Of a stretch of DNA of 64,000 nt, positions 7,592 through 16,515 are shown in pieces. Below the pieces are notes generated by a model. That model was not told the DNA's origin. It saw only the letters and a program-made list of their open reading frames with translations, and searched no databases. The position numbers were made by a program, and so were the translations under genes. Location: the NCBI RefSeq assembly GCF_039697315.1, contig NZ_CP155619.1, forward strand, positions 6,488,523 through 6,552,522, given 5' to 3'. The first letter of the stretch is position 1, and every line of letters starts with the position of its first letter. The DNA is from Pseudomonas abietaniphila. Its GTDB lineage: Bacteria > Pseudomonadota > Gammaproteobacteria > Pseudomonadales > Pseudomonadaceae.

Positions 7592-8538
7592 AGTTTCTGC
7601 ACGTCCACTTCCACTTCGTCCAATCCTTGGAGGCCGTAGCCAAGATCGCTCATGATTTCCTCAATATTCATGATGTGGTCGAGTGTGATGCGCTCTGTAC
7701 CGTCAGCGATTGCAGCCCAAGCGGCTGCCTGCAACATCTTTACGATGTTGTCAGTGATTCCCAGCGCCTTCTCCATGATAGTTAGCAAAAGCCTTTGATC
7801 GCGATAGTCTGTAGGTTTTTTCAGCGGCAGGCGGTGAATATAGCTGAATACAAAATTTCGAAAAGAGTCTCCATTTTTCCATGATTCCAACTGATGTACT
7901 GAATAGCGGCGCGCTAATTGCGGATCTTCTCGCAAATGACGTGCGGCATCAGGGACGCCAAACGCGAATACAGACAAACCATAAGTCTCTCCCGATAAAT
8001 TTTTCATCAGAGACAGGTTTACGCGTCTTTGAAATGGTGACAGCGTGAAAGCGTCATGCACCTCATCGATCACAATAGCCTTAATGTTCTGTGATTTGAT
8101 AATGTACTGAAGTTCTGGTGTGATCTTCTTGCTTTGGCGCGCACGACGAGACACGTCAAGTCCCATTTTGTCGAAAATCAGCTCTTTGAGATTGTAGCTG
8201 TCAGCGTTCTGGTGCATGGTGACGAAGATTATCTTCTGTGAAGACATGGCATTGCGACGCTGTAATGCGGCGATTGCACTCGTTTTCCCAAGACCTCCAG
8301 CTCCTAAACAAAGCAAACATGGAGCAACAGTCTTACCATTCATTGACATCATTAGATCAATTTTTTTAAAAAGGCGTTCTGCCGAAGGATGAGGCACCCA
8401 AAAATCAAACTGGCACGCTTCTGCCCTTTCAAGATCAGAAAGACCGAATAAATGATGACGGCTTGAATGCACGTGTTGGTACTGACCTGCTTTTTTCTGT
8501 TCAGCTTGATCTACAGTTATTTGTTCGTACTGACTCAC
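7582..8538 (-). CDS. tniB: TniB/TnsC-like AAA+ transposition regulator
   Basis: The 318-residue protein has an intact Walker A (GAGGLGKT, residues 79-86), Walker B (KAIVIDEVHD, D158-E159) and an arginine-rich segment near residue 220 (LARRYSVHQLESW) as in TniB and TnsC. These ATPases form filaments on DNA, link the target-selector TniQ to the transposase, and prevent insertion next to an existing copy. It lies about 200 bases downstream of the transposase gene and upstream of the second ATPase, all in one direction. The gap to the transposase gene is long for an operon and may hold its own promoter. Confidence 0.88.
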   Translation of the reverse strand: MSQYEQITVDQAEQKKAGQYQHVHSSRHHLFGLSDLERAEACQFDFWVPHPSAERLFKKIDLMMSMNGKTVAPCLLCLGAGGLGKTSAIAALQRRNAMSSQKIIFVTMHQNADSYNLKELIFDKMGLDVSRRARQSKKITPELQYIIKSQNIKAIVIDEVHDAFTLSPFQRRVNLSLMKNLSGETYGLSVFAFGVPDAARHLREDPQLARRYSVHQLESWKNGDSFRNFVFSYIHRLPLKKPTDYRDQRLLLTIMEKALGITDNIVKMLQAAAWAAIADGTERITLDHIMNIEEIMSDLGYGLQGLDEVEVDVQKLWA

Positions 8539-8739
8539 AGTTACTCATCCTATTTACATTTTTATTGATCTAACTCTACTCGGCTACGCTCTGATAAGGT
8601 TGTTGAAATCCGAGCGAGACCGCGAAATCCAGTAAGATTTCGGAAAAATAGTTAGCGTTCATAAACATCAGCAATAACTCTAAAAACCAAAGTGATAGCC
8701 TATGCCAGAATAATTATTTTTTACCAACCCCAAATGCGA

Positions 8740-10602
8740 TTAATAAATCAAAGGAGCTTGATCATAGTTAATCTCGTTCGTTGCATGCCAATCCTCCCGC
8801 ATAACAAACGAATCAGAATTTTGTGCGCGAGTGGTTTTGCTCGTGGTATGTTTATTACTTTTACTGTGGCGTGTAGTTTTAACAGCATGTTCTGCTGTGC
8901 GTTTTGGGGCTGGTCGAGCACTGAGGTGTACTGCCTGGTCAATCAACTCGTTTGCATCTGACTCTTCAGGTTTAACAGCAGTGGCCTTAGAGTGTTTTTT
9001 GTAATCTTTTACTGCTGCTTCCTGCGCTTTGCCTTTTTTACTTTTGGCAGTTAGTCTAGTCTCCTCCTTCTCAATAATTTGGCCTAACGCAACTGAAGCC
9101 GTTCCGTCCTTAGTTAGCGTGCCATCCCTCTCCCCCTTCTGCTGACGCTGCGCACGATAAATTTCATAATTAGAACTCCGATTGAACGGGTTTCGATAAC
9201 ACGGAATCTTCACATACTTTCCGTCACCATCAAGGTCGGCCATGATGAAACTTACGTCATAGGGGTCATATTTTATGAGTACTGAATGTCGAATTTTCTG
9301 CTGTAAAATGGGGGCATAATAAAACCGGTTGTGCATTTCTATTCCACCATTTCGAATCACCTTAATTTTTTCTGGATAGAGTACGTACCTAAAATTTTCA
9401 TGTCTCGCCTCCTCAATTTGCTTTGGTGGTGCGTGTTGTGCATAGTATTTTTTCCACTTGTCAGCCGGACTCATCCTAATACCGCTGTGCTTGCGCTCAT
9501 GATAAGAGTGAATCGCACATACCATGTACTTTCGGAGACCTGGCAGGGTAAATACGGCTTTATCCTCGCTATTTTCATCTCCCCGTTGCAGAGTATTGGA
9601 ATAGGTCGTCCCCCTTAAAAAATGCACTTTTGAATTCATCATCGTTCCGATCAGGCGCTCGATGTGACCACCTTGGTGCTTCTTGCCCACATCACGATGC
9701 TCCATGGTTACCCCAAACGTTTTTAGATTCGCCTTAACTAAATCTGAGCGAAACTCTGATGCATTGTCGGCGTGGATCACACTTGGAACGCCATGCATCG
9801 GCCAGAGTCTTGGATCCAGCGCTAACGAAGCAAGGAAGTTGGATTTCGGGAGCACGCAATTTTCGATGAGCATCGCTACTGATATTGCACTCGGTGGTAG
9901 CAAGGTAAGATAAAACCCCAAGACCACTCTAGTATGAATACAGATTGCTAAGCTAATCCAAGGGCGTCCTAGAATAATGGTACGATCATCCTCATCGACC
10001 ACTATGAGATCCATACGTGTATGGTCGATCTGCACCCACTCGAGCGGACGAGTCGTATCTTTGTAGCCAGGGCGGGCCTCGTAGATATCATCTGCGGTAG
10101 CTTTGCCAAGCTTCATCTTGGCCAAAACCGATTTCCCTAACGCTTGAAGTCTTTTGCGCACCAAGTGATAACTAGGCCGTGGAAGCAGTTGTCCATCTGC
10201 AAGAGTGCAGACCTGCTCCCAAACTTTTTCGATTGTTGCTGCTTTACCCTCATAGTGCAGGAGGCTCTCGATGATGATTGCCTCCATATTGGGTTCAAAC
10301 TCTGGCAAACTCGCTTTACGCCCTGGTTTCTTCGATACAACGACTCCAAGATCACCCTTGCTCGCTTGTACTCGCCTCACAATCTTATAAAAACCAGACA
10401 GCGTAACTCCAAGTGCTTCTGCCGCAGTGAGAGCATTCATCTCTTTAGTTAAGTATGCTTCCACCGTCGGAATTCGTTCGTTTCCAATCAGCAGTCTCTC
10501 GATATCTTTTTGCGAGCTGTTTACATTAAGGAGCGTATTGTCATGCTCCAATCCAATTTTTTTGGATTTAGCGGTCTCGCTCCTTCTAAATTTTTTTGCC
10601 AC
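8740..10602 (-). CDS. tniA: TnsB/TniA-like DDE transposase
   Basis: The 620-residue protein has an N-terminal HTH region (residues 45-80), a second DNA-binding part, the rve catalytic core and a Mu-type C-terminal beta domain. The catalytic triad can be read directly: D193 (QIDHTRMD), D279 (IHADNASEF) and E315 (GGHIERL), with the 35-residue D-E spacing of retroviral-type integrases. The tail (residues 500-620) is basic and low in complexity, the part that contacts the AAA+ regulator in related systems. No TnsA endonuclease gene is seen, so transposition is probably replicative as in Tn5053, and would need a resolvase, which is not in the window. Confidence 0.9.
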   Translation of the reverse strand: MAKKFRRSETAKSKKIGLEHDNTLLNVNSSQKDIERLLIGNERIPTVEAYLTKEMNALTAAEALGVTLSGFYKIVRRVQASKGDLGVVVSKKPGRKASLPEFEPNMEAIIIESLLHYEGKAATIEKVWEQVCTLADGQLLPRPSYHLVRKRLQALGKSVLAKMKLGKATADDIYEARPGYKDTTRPLEWVQIDHTRMDLIVVDEDDRTIILGRPWISLAICIHTRVVLGFYLTLLPPSAISVAMLIENCVLPKSNFLASLALDPRLWPMHGVPSVIHADNASEFRSDLVKANLKTFGVTMEHRDVGKKHQGGHIERLIGTMMNSKVHFLRGTTYSNTLQRGDENSEDKAVFTLPGLRKYMVCAIHSYHERKHSGIRMSPADKWKKYYAQHAPPKQIEEARHENFRYVLYPEKIKVIRNGGIEMHNRFYYAPILQQKIRHSVLIKYDPYDVSFIMADLDGDGKYVKIPCYRNPFNRSSNYEIYRAQRQQKGERDGTLTKDGTASVALGQIIEKEETRLTAKSKKGKAQEAAVKDYKKHSKATAVKPEESDANELIDQAVHLSARPAPKRTAEHAVKTTRHSKSNKHTTSKTTRAQNSDSFVMREDWHATNEINYDQAPLIY

Positions 10603-10807
10603 TTACATACTGCCTCTTAACGAAAGCTTCTGGGTACGAAGCTTTGATCGTAGATGACTGGCTTTAACTATCACTTCATGTTTTTAAAGAGCGGTGTTAC
10701 CAACAGCCCAGCTAGTCTTACTTCCTGAAACTGCAGGGTCAACAATATTAAAATGACATCATTTTTATTTTTCATTATCGAATATTGCACTTCAAAAAAT
10801 GGAGTTA

Positions 10808-10887
10808 AACAATAGTGATAAATTGCAGGCATTGATTTATATCGATTTTTTTTGCTTTACCAGCTTGAACAATTAGTATAAATTGAC
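10808..10887. repeat. Pair of imperfect 20-bp direct repeats near the transposase gene
   Basis: Two copies of an AACAAT-x-AGT-x-ATAAATTG pattern lie at 10808-10827 and 10868-10887, exactly 60 bases apart. Repeated sites of about 20 bp in one orientation are typical of TnsB/TniA binding arrays at transposon ends. They lie 200-285 bases upstream of the transposase start codon and could also serve its own regulation. Confidence 0.45.
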
Positions 10888-11069
10888 AAACTACAAGCAA
10901 GCCAAATTGTGTAGCACTCCAATAAGTTTGCTACATGGTTTTTTTTATAAAATCAAAGTCTAAAAAAGCACTCTCATCCTCAGACTTTTCATGAGTTCAG
11001 AGGACGTTTTAGTAGTTCCAGATAGAGTTCAAAGCACTAACCAGCAGACAAGGTGTATGCGGTAAATGA

Positions 11070-11190
11070 GGACAAAAACCTGCTTGTTTTTTGAAATAAC
11101 TCGGACAAAAACAGATTTTTTGTGTCCGCAATAGGGTTTGCTAACGAAAATACCTATTTAAAACAATGGTTTAGGATTTTGTCCGCAATT
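11070..11190. repeat. Cluster of four GGACAAAA-type sites, two in each orientation
   Basis: GGACAAAAAC occurs on the plus strand at 11070-11079 and 11103-11112. TGTCCGCAAT occurs at 11123-11132 and 11180-11189, which on the minus strand reads ATTGCGGACA. The second and third sites face each other and can form a hairpin. The GCGGACAA core resembles the end sequence of Tn7. These are candidate transposase-binding sites at the right end of the element, and the mixed orientation is unusual. Confidence 0.5.
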
Positions 11191-11223
11191 CGCAACGCTC
11201 ACATCAACGGTGAGGAGTCCGCC

Positions 11224-11628
11224 ATGACGGAATTCGATCGCCTCAGATATCTGCGCGTCGTTCTTATTCTGGCTGGCGTCGCGTGCCTTGCCCTCTATCC
11301 TCTCATGCTGTTCTGGCCGTCCGGTTGGGCCTGGCATAGCGGTTATTCGGACTACCCGATGATGATCGTTGGCATCTACGCCACGCTTGGTGTGTTTCTA
11401 ATTCTGGCCGTACGTGATCCATTAGCCAATCTGAGCCTGATCTGGTTCGCCGTTTGGTCTAGCGCCGTCCACGGTGGAGTCATGGCCGTCCAGGCGCTCA
11501 CCCAGTCAGGGCAGATGGGACACTTGGCGGGTGATGTGCCAGCGCTTTTGATCTTGGCGCTTGCCTTGGCCATTTTGACGCCCCGCTCGCGATTGGGCGT
11601 CAGGCCCCGGACAGGCCATCAGGCTTAA
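11224..11628 (+). CDS. Small membrane protein, DUF6632-like
   Basis: The 134-residue protein starts at the ATG at 11224, with GAGGAG 6 bases upstream; the longer frame upstream reads into the transposon end and is rejected. It has four hydrophobic segments, near residues 10-30, 45-65, 75-95 and 105-120, with a conserved-looking DYPMMIVGIYATLGVF in the second. This fits small four-helix inner-membrane proteins of unknown function. It is the first gene with chromosome-like base composition to the right of the transposon, so the island inserted just upstream of it and may have replaced its promoter. Confidence 0.75.
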   Translation: MTEFDRLRYLRVVLILAGVACLALYPLMLFWPSGWAWHSGYSDYPMMIVGIYATLGVFLILAVRDPLANLSLIWFAVWSSAVHGGVMAVQALTQSGQMGHLAGDVPALLILALALAILTPRSRLGVRPRTGHQA

Positions 11629-11849
11629 GTGCTGATCTGACTGCCCGCACGAGGTCCAGCGGGCCGCAAGCGACTGCTCAGATTCAGGCAGCCAACTTTA
11701 AAGATGGTGAAAAAAGTCGGATGGATCATCGATATGTGGCCCAGGTGGCTAAACACCGCATAGTACTGCTCCTGAACTCGCAGCGACTGGAAAGCACTAT
11801 GCACCCGGGACACATATGTTCACGGCCTCTCTCTCTGGAGTTCTAACGA

Positions 11850-12593
11850 TTACCGCAAGGTATACCCACCATCTACGACAATATCCTGGCCGTAAATGCT
11901 ACGTCCTCGCTCGGATAGAAGGAACAGAATCACATCTGCCACCGCTTCCGGCTCCAGGAATTTACCCTCTAGCAAGCGCTGATTGACTGTCTCGGCGACA
12001 GAAGACAATGTCGCATTATCCAACCCTAATGATCGCCAGATCGGAGTAGCGGTTGGCCCTGGCGATACGACGTTTACTCTAATTCCTGCCTCAGCCAGTT
12101 CGACGGCCAAGGTTCGTGCATGCGCTGTCAGTGCTGTTTTTGACGCGATGTAGCCAGCCAAGCCTGGGAAGGCCAATGCGGAAAGGAAAGTGCCGACAAA
12201 CACAACTGCCGCAGGTGTCGCCAATTGAGCACGCAACGCAGAAAGCGTGTTGAGCGCACCTGCTCCGTTGACAGCCCAGTTTCGCTCAAACCCCCTACCC
12301 TCCAAACTCTCTTCAAGTACGGCGACGCCTGCATTCGGTACGAGAAAATCTACAGGCCCGATTCTGGAGGCACAGTGTGCAAGCTGCTCGAGATCCGAAC
12401 TTACCGTCACATCGCCCCTGACGACATGGAGGCGATCACCGTGAACCTCCTTGAGTGCAGCCAATCCGCCCCGGCTACGTGACATCGCCACTACTGTCGC
12501 TTCTTGGCTGAGTAACCGTTGAACAACTGCCAGACCGATACCTGAACTCGCACCGGTTACCACAGCCAAACGATCGTTGAACTCACTTCTCAT
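11850..12593 (-). CDS. Short-chain dehydrogenase/reductase
   Basis: A 247-residue classical SDR: TGASSGIG at residues 13-20 binds NAD(P), NAG is near 90, and YIASK is the catalytic Tyr/Lys pair. The residue 13 before the Tyr, usually the catalytic Ser, is Thr here (VGTFLS), which may lower or change activity. The C-terminal VDGG is typical. The substrate is unknown. It lies downstream of a dead MocR-type regulator gene on the same strand, so its former regulation may have been lost. Confidence 0.85.
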   Translation of the reverse strand: MRSEFNDRLAVVTGASSGIGLAVVQRLLSQEATVVAMSRSRGGLAALKEVHGDRLHVVRGDVTVSSDLEQLAHCASRIGPVDFLVPNAGVAVLEESLEGRGFERNWAVNGAGALNTLSALRAQLATPAAVVFVGTFLSALAFPGLAGYIASKTALTAHARTLAVELAEAGIRVNVVSPGPTATPIWRSLGLDNATLSSVAETVNQRLLEGKFLEPEAVADVILFLLSERGRSIYGQDIVVDGGYTLR

Positions 12594-12689
12594 GTTTCAG
12601 CTCCTTGGGCATTAAACGATGTACCCATCACTGACACATTTCATGCCAATCTAAAAACTCATCTAAATCAAGTAACTGAAGATTTATAG

Positions 12690-12726
12690 AGTCAATTTGA
12701 CTACTGATATCTCTTGTCATAATGAC
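12690..12726. promoter_or_regulatory. Two short palindromes upstream of the SDR gene
   Basis: AGTCAA-T-TTGACT lies at 12690-12702 and GTCAT-A-ATGAC at 12716-12726, about 100-130 bases upstream of the SDR start in an AT-rich stretch. They look like an operator pair for a dimeric regulator. The regulator is not known; the nearest candidate gene is broken. Confidence 0.35.
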
Positions 12727-13041
12727 TATTGATAGTTTTTTTGACCCTCATTAATAGATATTGTGAGCGCCTCAGAGGGCAGTAAAACGTGCCGCATCGA
12801 ATCTCTTTGATAGGCACTGTCCTTTCCTCGATACAAGCCAGAGTTGATCAGCGAATTCCAGATTGGCCGCCCCATCGCCCTACTCCCTTGCGATCTGTTT
12901 CGGCGTTGTTGATCGGCGCCATCGTGCAGTCTTCGAAATTGACGCCGCCCCTGCCCTCCAATGCCCGACTGGGCGCGCGCCAACCCGTTGCCGCTCCCTG
13001 CTCCAGTTTTCAGACCGGCCTGCGTTTACCTCTCGCCGGAC

Positions 13042-13547
13042 TCACGAACAATCGCCTGGGCAACATCGGCGAATGGCAAATCGCGAGTCAAAACCGAACT
13101 GGCGAAATACCTGACGCGTGGTCGGGTAGCCAGGATCTTCGACCCAGGCTCGCTCCCCTGCGTGGAGCAAAGTATGTGCGACCAGCGACAGGCTACTGCG
13201 CCAACCGCTGATGATAAACACCTGATGCGCGCCGCAATCGATGCCTCGTGACACTTGCAAATACGAGGCAATGACGCTGCGTAATGCAGGGAGGCTGTGT
13301 GGTGCTAGCGGAGGCGGACGGTAGCGGTTTTTGTAATTCGGGACTGACCCCGGTGCCTTTCTGACCGAAGGCCAAGAGGTAGCCCTCGCTCATAAGCAAC
13401 GAATGGGCCAGCTCGAGGGGCCACGAGCCACACCCAGCTCTTTGGCGAGGGCAATCGGTCACCAGAGCAAAGCGTTCCAGCGGCGATGGCAGCGAGTACT
13501 CGGTCATATATCTGACGGTACAGAGGGAAACCCGGTAATCCATCCAA
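13042..13547 (-). pseudogene. Broken MocR/GntR-aminotransferase-type regulator
   Basis: Two frames together give parts of one protein. The first (13547-13305) has a GntR-type DNA-binding start: PLYRQIYDRVLAAIAAGTL, then SGDRLPSP. The second (13260-13042) reads like the start of a class I aminotransferase domain: CGAHQVFIISGWRSSLSLVA, then AWVEDPGYPTTRQVF. In an intact MocR protein these follow each other in one chain of 450-500 residues. Here the frame is broken between them, the linker is lost, and the C-terminal half cannot be followed below 13042. Intact members are often PLP-sensing activators. Confidence 0.75.
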
Positions 13548-14751
13548 TGCGGTGAAAGGGTGCGAACTGCATGTAATTCATGCCTGGATCTCCAACGCAT
13601 CTAGCTCCGATAAAAACTGAACAACCTTAACCACTCGGGGCCTTCCAGAAGTAGAAGTAAAGATTCACACTTTTTAGTCATTTTATTCTTAACAAATAGA
13701 AGCTCTCGAACACGACCCATTAAATCGTCCTCGTTTCAACTAATAACGAAGACCCTGAGGCGAAAAACTCATTTGCTGTCCGATTAAGATAAAGGCTAGC
13801 CCTTATACCTAAAGTGAGTCAGGCGACGTTTTCAATCGAATTTATGTGAGTCGACTTTTGTGCTGAGTGCGTAGCAGAGGTATGTCGATTGCAAGCCTTA
13901 TAGCGACCTGAGCATTTCTTGAGACATCCGGGTTGGGCGGGTTATATGAGAGCGCAGTGAGGTGCAGTGAGGTAAGGCTAAGTTGAGTTGTGGATTTAAC
14001 CGACGGCTATTTAGCAGACTCGCCATCTGATTGAGCATGACTTGCGAGTGTTCCGCCAATCCCCCCACCTTCGGGAAATACTGTTCTGGCAGCTCGTTGC
14101 TGTTTTCATCCCGTCCTTGCAATGACGATAGGGATCGCACCGGTACAACTTTATGTCGGTCGGGACGGTAAACGCGCATGTTCAACCATTTCCTTGCCAC
14201 GCCCCACATCCGCGACTGATGAGTTCTTGAAGCAACTCACGGGCGTTCGCGATCAGAGTACTGATGACCGTCTTGGTCTCCTTACCGGAAAATTTCAAAT
14301 GGATTTAACGCTTTAGAACAGTAGCGCCCTGGCTGCTCCTGCTCCCGTACAGCTGGGTCGGCTCAACTCCAAGACTGTTTGGGAAATCCTCGCCAGAGCC
14401 TTCCGGGATGACACATTGCCAACCATCCTATGCCCTCGTTGTTCCACGCCCGGCACTTCTACGCTGCCACATTGCCCGAGGGACAGCAGGCAATGGAGAG
14501 TTCCGTGCGCTTCTTCGAGCTTGGCTTGGCCGACGCCAATCGTTAACTGAAAACCAGGCTGAGGGGGCTGTATCGCTTTCTCGGCCTGACACCTGTGGCA
14601 ATCACAGTCGCAATGGCCCAATGATCACACGCTCAATACCCGCTGACTTCGTCTCAACCGAACAAGCATGCCTTCCTGCCGATGTCCGTAATCCGGTGGA
14701 ACTTTGCTCAGGTCGAACCCCTCAACTGGCAAATCCTGACGAGTCATCATC
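13548..14751. other. Decayed DNA without a convincing gene
   Basis: About 1.2 kb with only short frames and no good ribosome sites. A 38-codon tail at 14430-14546 on the plus strand (starting MPSLFHARHFYAATLPEGQQ) reads like the end of a real protein but has a stop just upstream. The 103-codon minus-strand frame at 13898-14209 has no recognisable motif. Together with the broken MocR gene this suggests a zone of old insertions and deletions. Confidence 0.55.
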
Positions 14752-15510
14752 ATGCTTCCACACAGCGAACAAGGCCACGGGTCGCCGACCTTCGTGCTGA
14801 TGCATTACCTGGGAGGCTCCCATCGCACCTGGTTCCCCACCCTTCCCTATCTGGACGGCGATCATCACTGTGTGGCGATTGACACCCCGGGGTTCGGAGA
14901 CGCGGCGCAGGTAGGGGGCTACACCGTCGATGCGATGGCCGAGCACGTCGATCAGTGCATTCGTGAACTCGGCATAACGAACTGTGTGCTGGTCGGGCAC
15001 TCAATGACGGGCAAGGTTGCCGTTGTTCTGGCGTCACGCCGGCCTGATTACCTGAGCGGTCTCGTACTCGTCGCCCCCTCACCTCCCGGCCCGCAGCCGA
15101 TGACGGAGGCAGACCGGGACAAGCAGCGCGCTTACACCAAGACACGCGCCGAAGCGGAAGACTTCGTGGATGAGTCGAGTGCGATTCGCTTGCCCGATGA
15201 CATCCGCGAAATCGCGATCGCCGACGCCCAGCGGGTCAACCTCGAGGCGTGGCACGCCTGGGTCGATCACGGCAGTCGTGAGGACTGGAGCCACCGATTG
15301 GGAACCATTGATTTGCCGGTTTTGTTGGTCTGTGGCGAGGTGGATGAGCAGGTGCCGGGGCCTGATGAACAGCGCCGCACGACGCTGGCGGCATTCACAC
15401 GCACTCAGTTGGAAGTGATTCCAGGCGCGGGCCATCTGATGCCGATGCAAACGCCTCGGGCACTGGCAGCGCTGATGCTGACCTTCGCCAAAGCGCAGCT
15501 CGACGGATGA
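14752..15510 (+). CDS. Alpha/beta hydrolase
   Basis: The 252-residue protein has the alpha/beta hydrolase layout: an oxyanion strand MHYLGGS near residue 17, the nucleophile elbow GHSMTGK with S84, the acid in CGEVDEQV near 200 and the catalytic His in GAGHLMPM near 227. The usual HG of the oxyanion loop is HY here. There is no signal peptide. It probably cleaves a small ester or lactone; the substrate is unknown. The SDR gene 80 bases downstream on the same strand may be cotranscribed, a common pairing in catabolism. Confidence 0.85.
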   Translation: MLPHSEQGHGSPTFVLMHYLGGSHRTWFPTLPYLDGDHHCVAIDTPGFGDAAQVGGYTVDAMAEHVDQCIRELGITNCVLVGHSMTGKVAVVLASRRPDYLSGLVLVAPSPPGPQPMTEADRDKQRAYTKTRAEAEDFVDESSAIRLPDDIREIAIADAQRVNLEAWHAWVDHGSREDWSHRLGTIDLPVLLVCGEVDEQVPGPDEQRRTTLAAFTRTQLEVIPGAGHLMPMQTPRALAALMLTFAKAQLDG

Positions 15511-15590
15511 CCCATCCGTTACCCACTCCCCTTACATAAGTAGGCACATGAACGCCGCCCTGTCGGCACCCATCATTGAGCGAGGTGAAT

Positions 15591-16388
15591 ATGGATCTGG
15601 GAATCAAAGGCCGCGTGGCACTTATTACCGGTGCCAGCGGCGGCATTGGCTTGGCGACTGCCAGACAGCTAAGTGAAGAAGGCGTGTGGCTGGTGCTGAG
15701 TGATATCGATCAGCAAAAGCTGGACGAAGCGTACACCTGGTTGAGCGCTGAAAAAGTTTTGCTGGCTGCCGATATGACTCGACAAGACGAGGTTGAGCGC
15801 GTTGTCGACGCCGGCCGGGCAACATTCGGTCAGATCGACATCGTGGTCCACACCGCAGGCGTGACGGGGGCAAAGGGCGATCCTTTGGAGCTGTCCGACG
15901 AGGATTATCTGGAAGCATGGAACACCGACTTCTTCTCCGCCGTGCGTGTGGCCCGGGCGACCATTCCGGATATGCGCACACGCAACTGGGGGCGGTTCGT
16001 CTGCATCACCTCTGAAAATGCGGTGCAACCCTACTGGGAAGAAGCGGTTTACAACACCGCCAAGGCGTCGCTTGCAGCGTTCATCAAGAACCTTTCCTAC
16101 AAAGAAGCTGCTCAGGGTGTGCTTTGCAACACAGTCTCTCCGGCGTTCATCGAGACGCCCATGACCGACGGAATGATGAAGAAACGCGCTGAAGAACTGG
16201 GCGTGACCTTCGAGGAGGCCATCGAAAGCTTCCTTGATGAAGAACGTCCGGGCATTGTCCAGAAACGTCGGGGCAAGCCGCACGAGGTGGCAGCCGCCAT
16301 CGCACTGCTGGTGTCCGAACGGGCTTCTTTCATCAACGGCAGCAATCTTCGCGTGGATGGCGGATCGGTACAGGCGCTGCAGAACTGA
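15591..16388 (+). CDS. Short-chain dehydrogenase/reductase
   Basis: The start is the ATG at 15591, with GAGGTG 3 bases upstream; the longer frame begins at a TTG inside the gap. The 265-residue product has TGASGGIG near residue 13, HTAG at 85, SEN as the Ser region, YNTAK as the Tyr/Lys pair, and VDGG at the end. A helical insert with FEEAIESFLDEERPG near residue 210 is longer than in most SDRs and may shape the substrate pocket. It follows the hydrolase gene closely and is followed by a hairpin terminator. Confidence 0.87.
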   Translation: MDLGIKGRVALITGASGGIGLATARQLSEEGVWLVLSDIDQQKLDEAYTWLSAEKVLLAADMTRQDEVERVVDAGRATFGQIDIVVHTAGVTGAKGDPLELSDEDYLEAWNTDFFSAVRVARATIPDMRTRNWGRFVCITSENAVQPYWEEAVYNTAKASLAAFIKNLSYKEAAQGVLCNTVSPAFIETPMTDGMMKKRAEELGVTFEEAIESFLDEERPGIVQKRRGKPHEVAAAIALLVSERASFINGSNLRVDGGSVQALQN

Positions 16389-16463
16389 TCATGGAAGGTG
16401 CGTCGGTGCTGAAAGACGGCATCGACGCCCCGGTGCTTCAATCGTTCTGAAGTCAATGACAGA

Positions 16464-16484
16464 ACCCCTTCCCACCGAAGGGGT
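16464..16484 (+). terminator. Hairpin after the SDR gene
   Basis: ACCCCTTC (16464-16471) pairs perfectly with GAAGGGGT (16477-16484) around a 5-base loop, 75 bases after the SDR stop. A T-run is lacking, so it may be a weak or assisted terminator. Confidence 0.5.
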
Positions 16485-16515
16485 CTGCTCCTGTATTACT
16501 TTCGGAATACAGCCA

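Larger units (their letters stand above)
10603..11223. other. AT-rich region holding the probable right end of the transposon
   Basis: This 620-base stretch lies between the transposase start and the first chromosomal gene. It is much more AT-rich than the DNA to its right, and the change comes close to 11,190. It holds two families of short repeats, listed separately. No gene is convincing here; the open frame from 11122 is only an upstream extension of the next gene. The exact transposon end cannot be fixed without the other end or an empty site. A TGT-type terminus reading inwards from about 11203 is one possibility. Confidence 0.55.
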
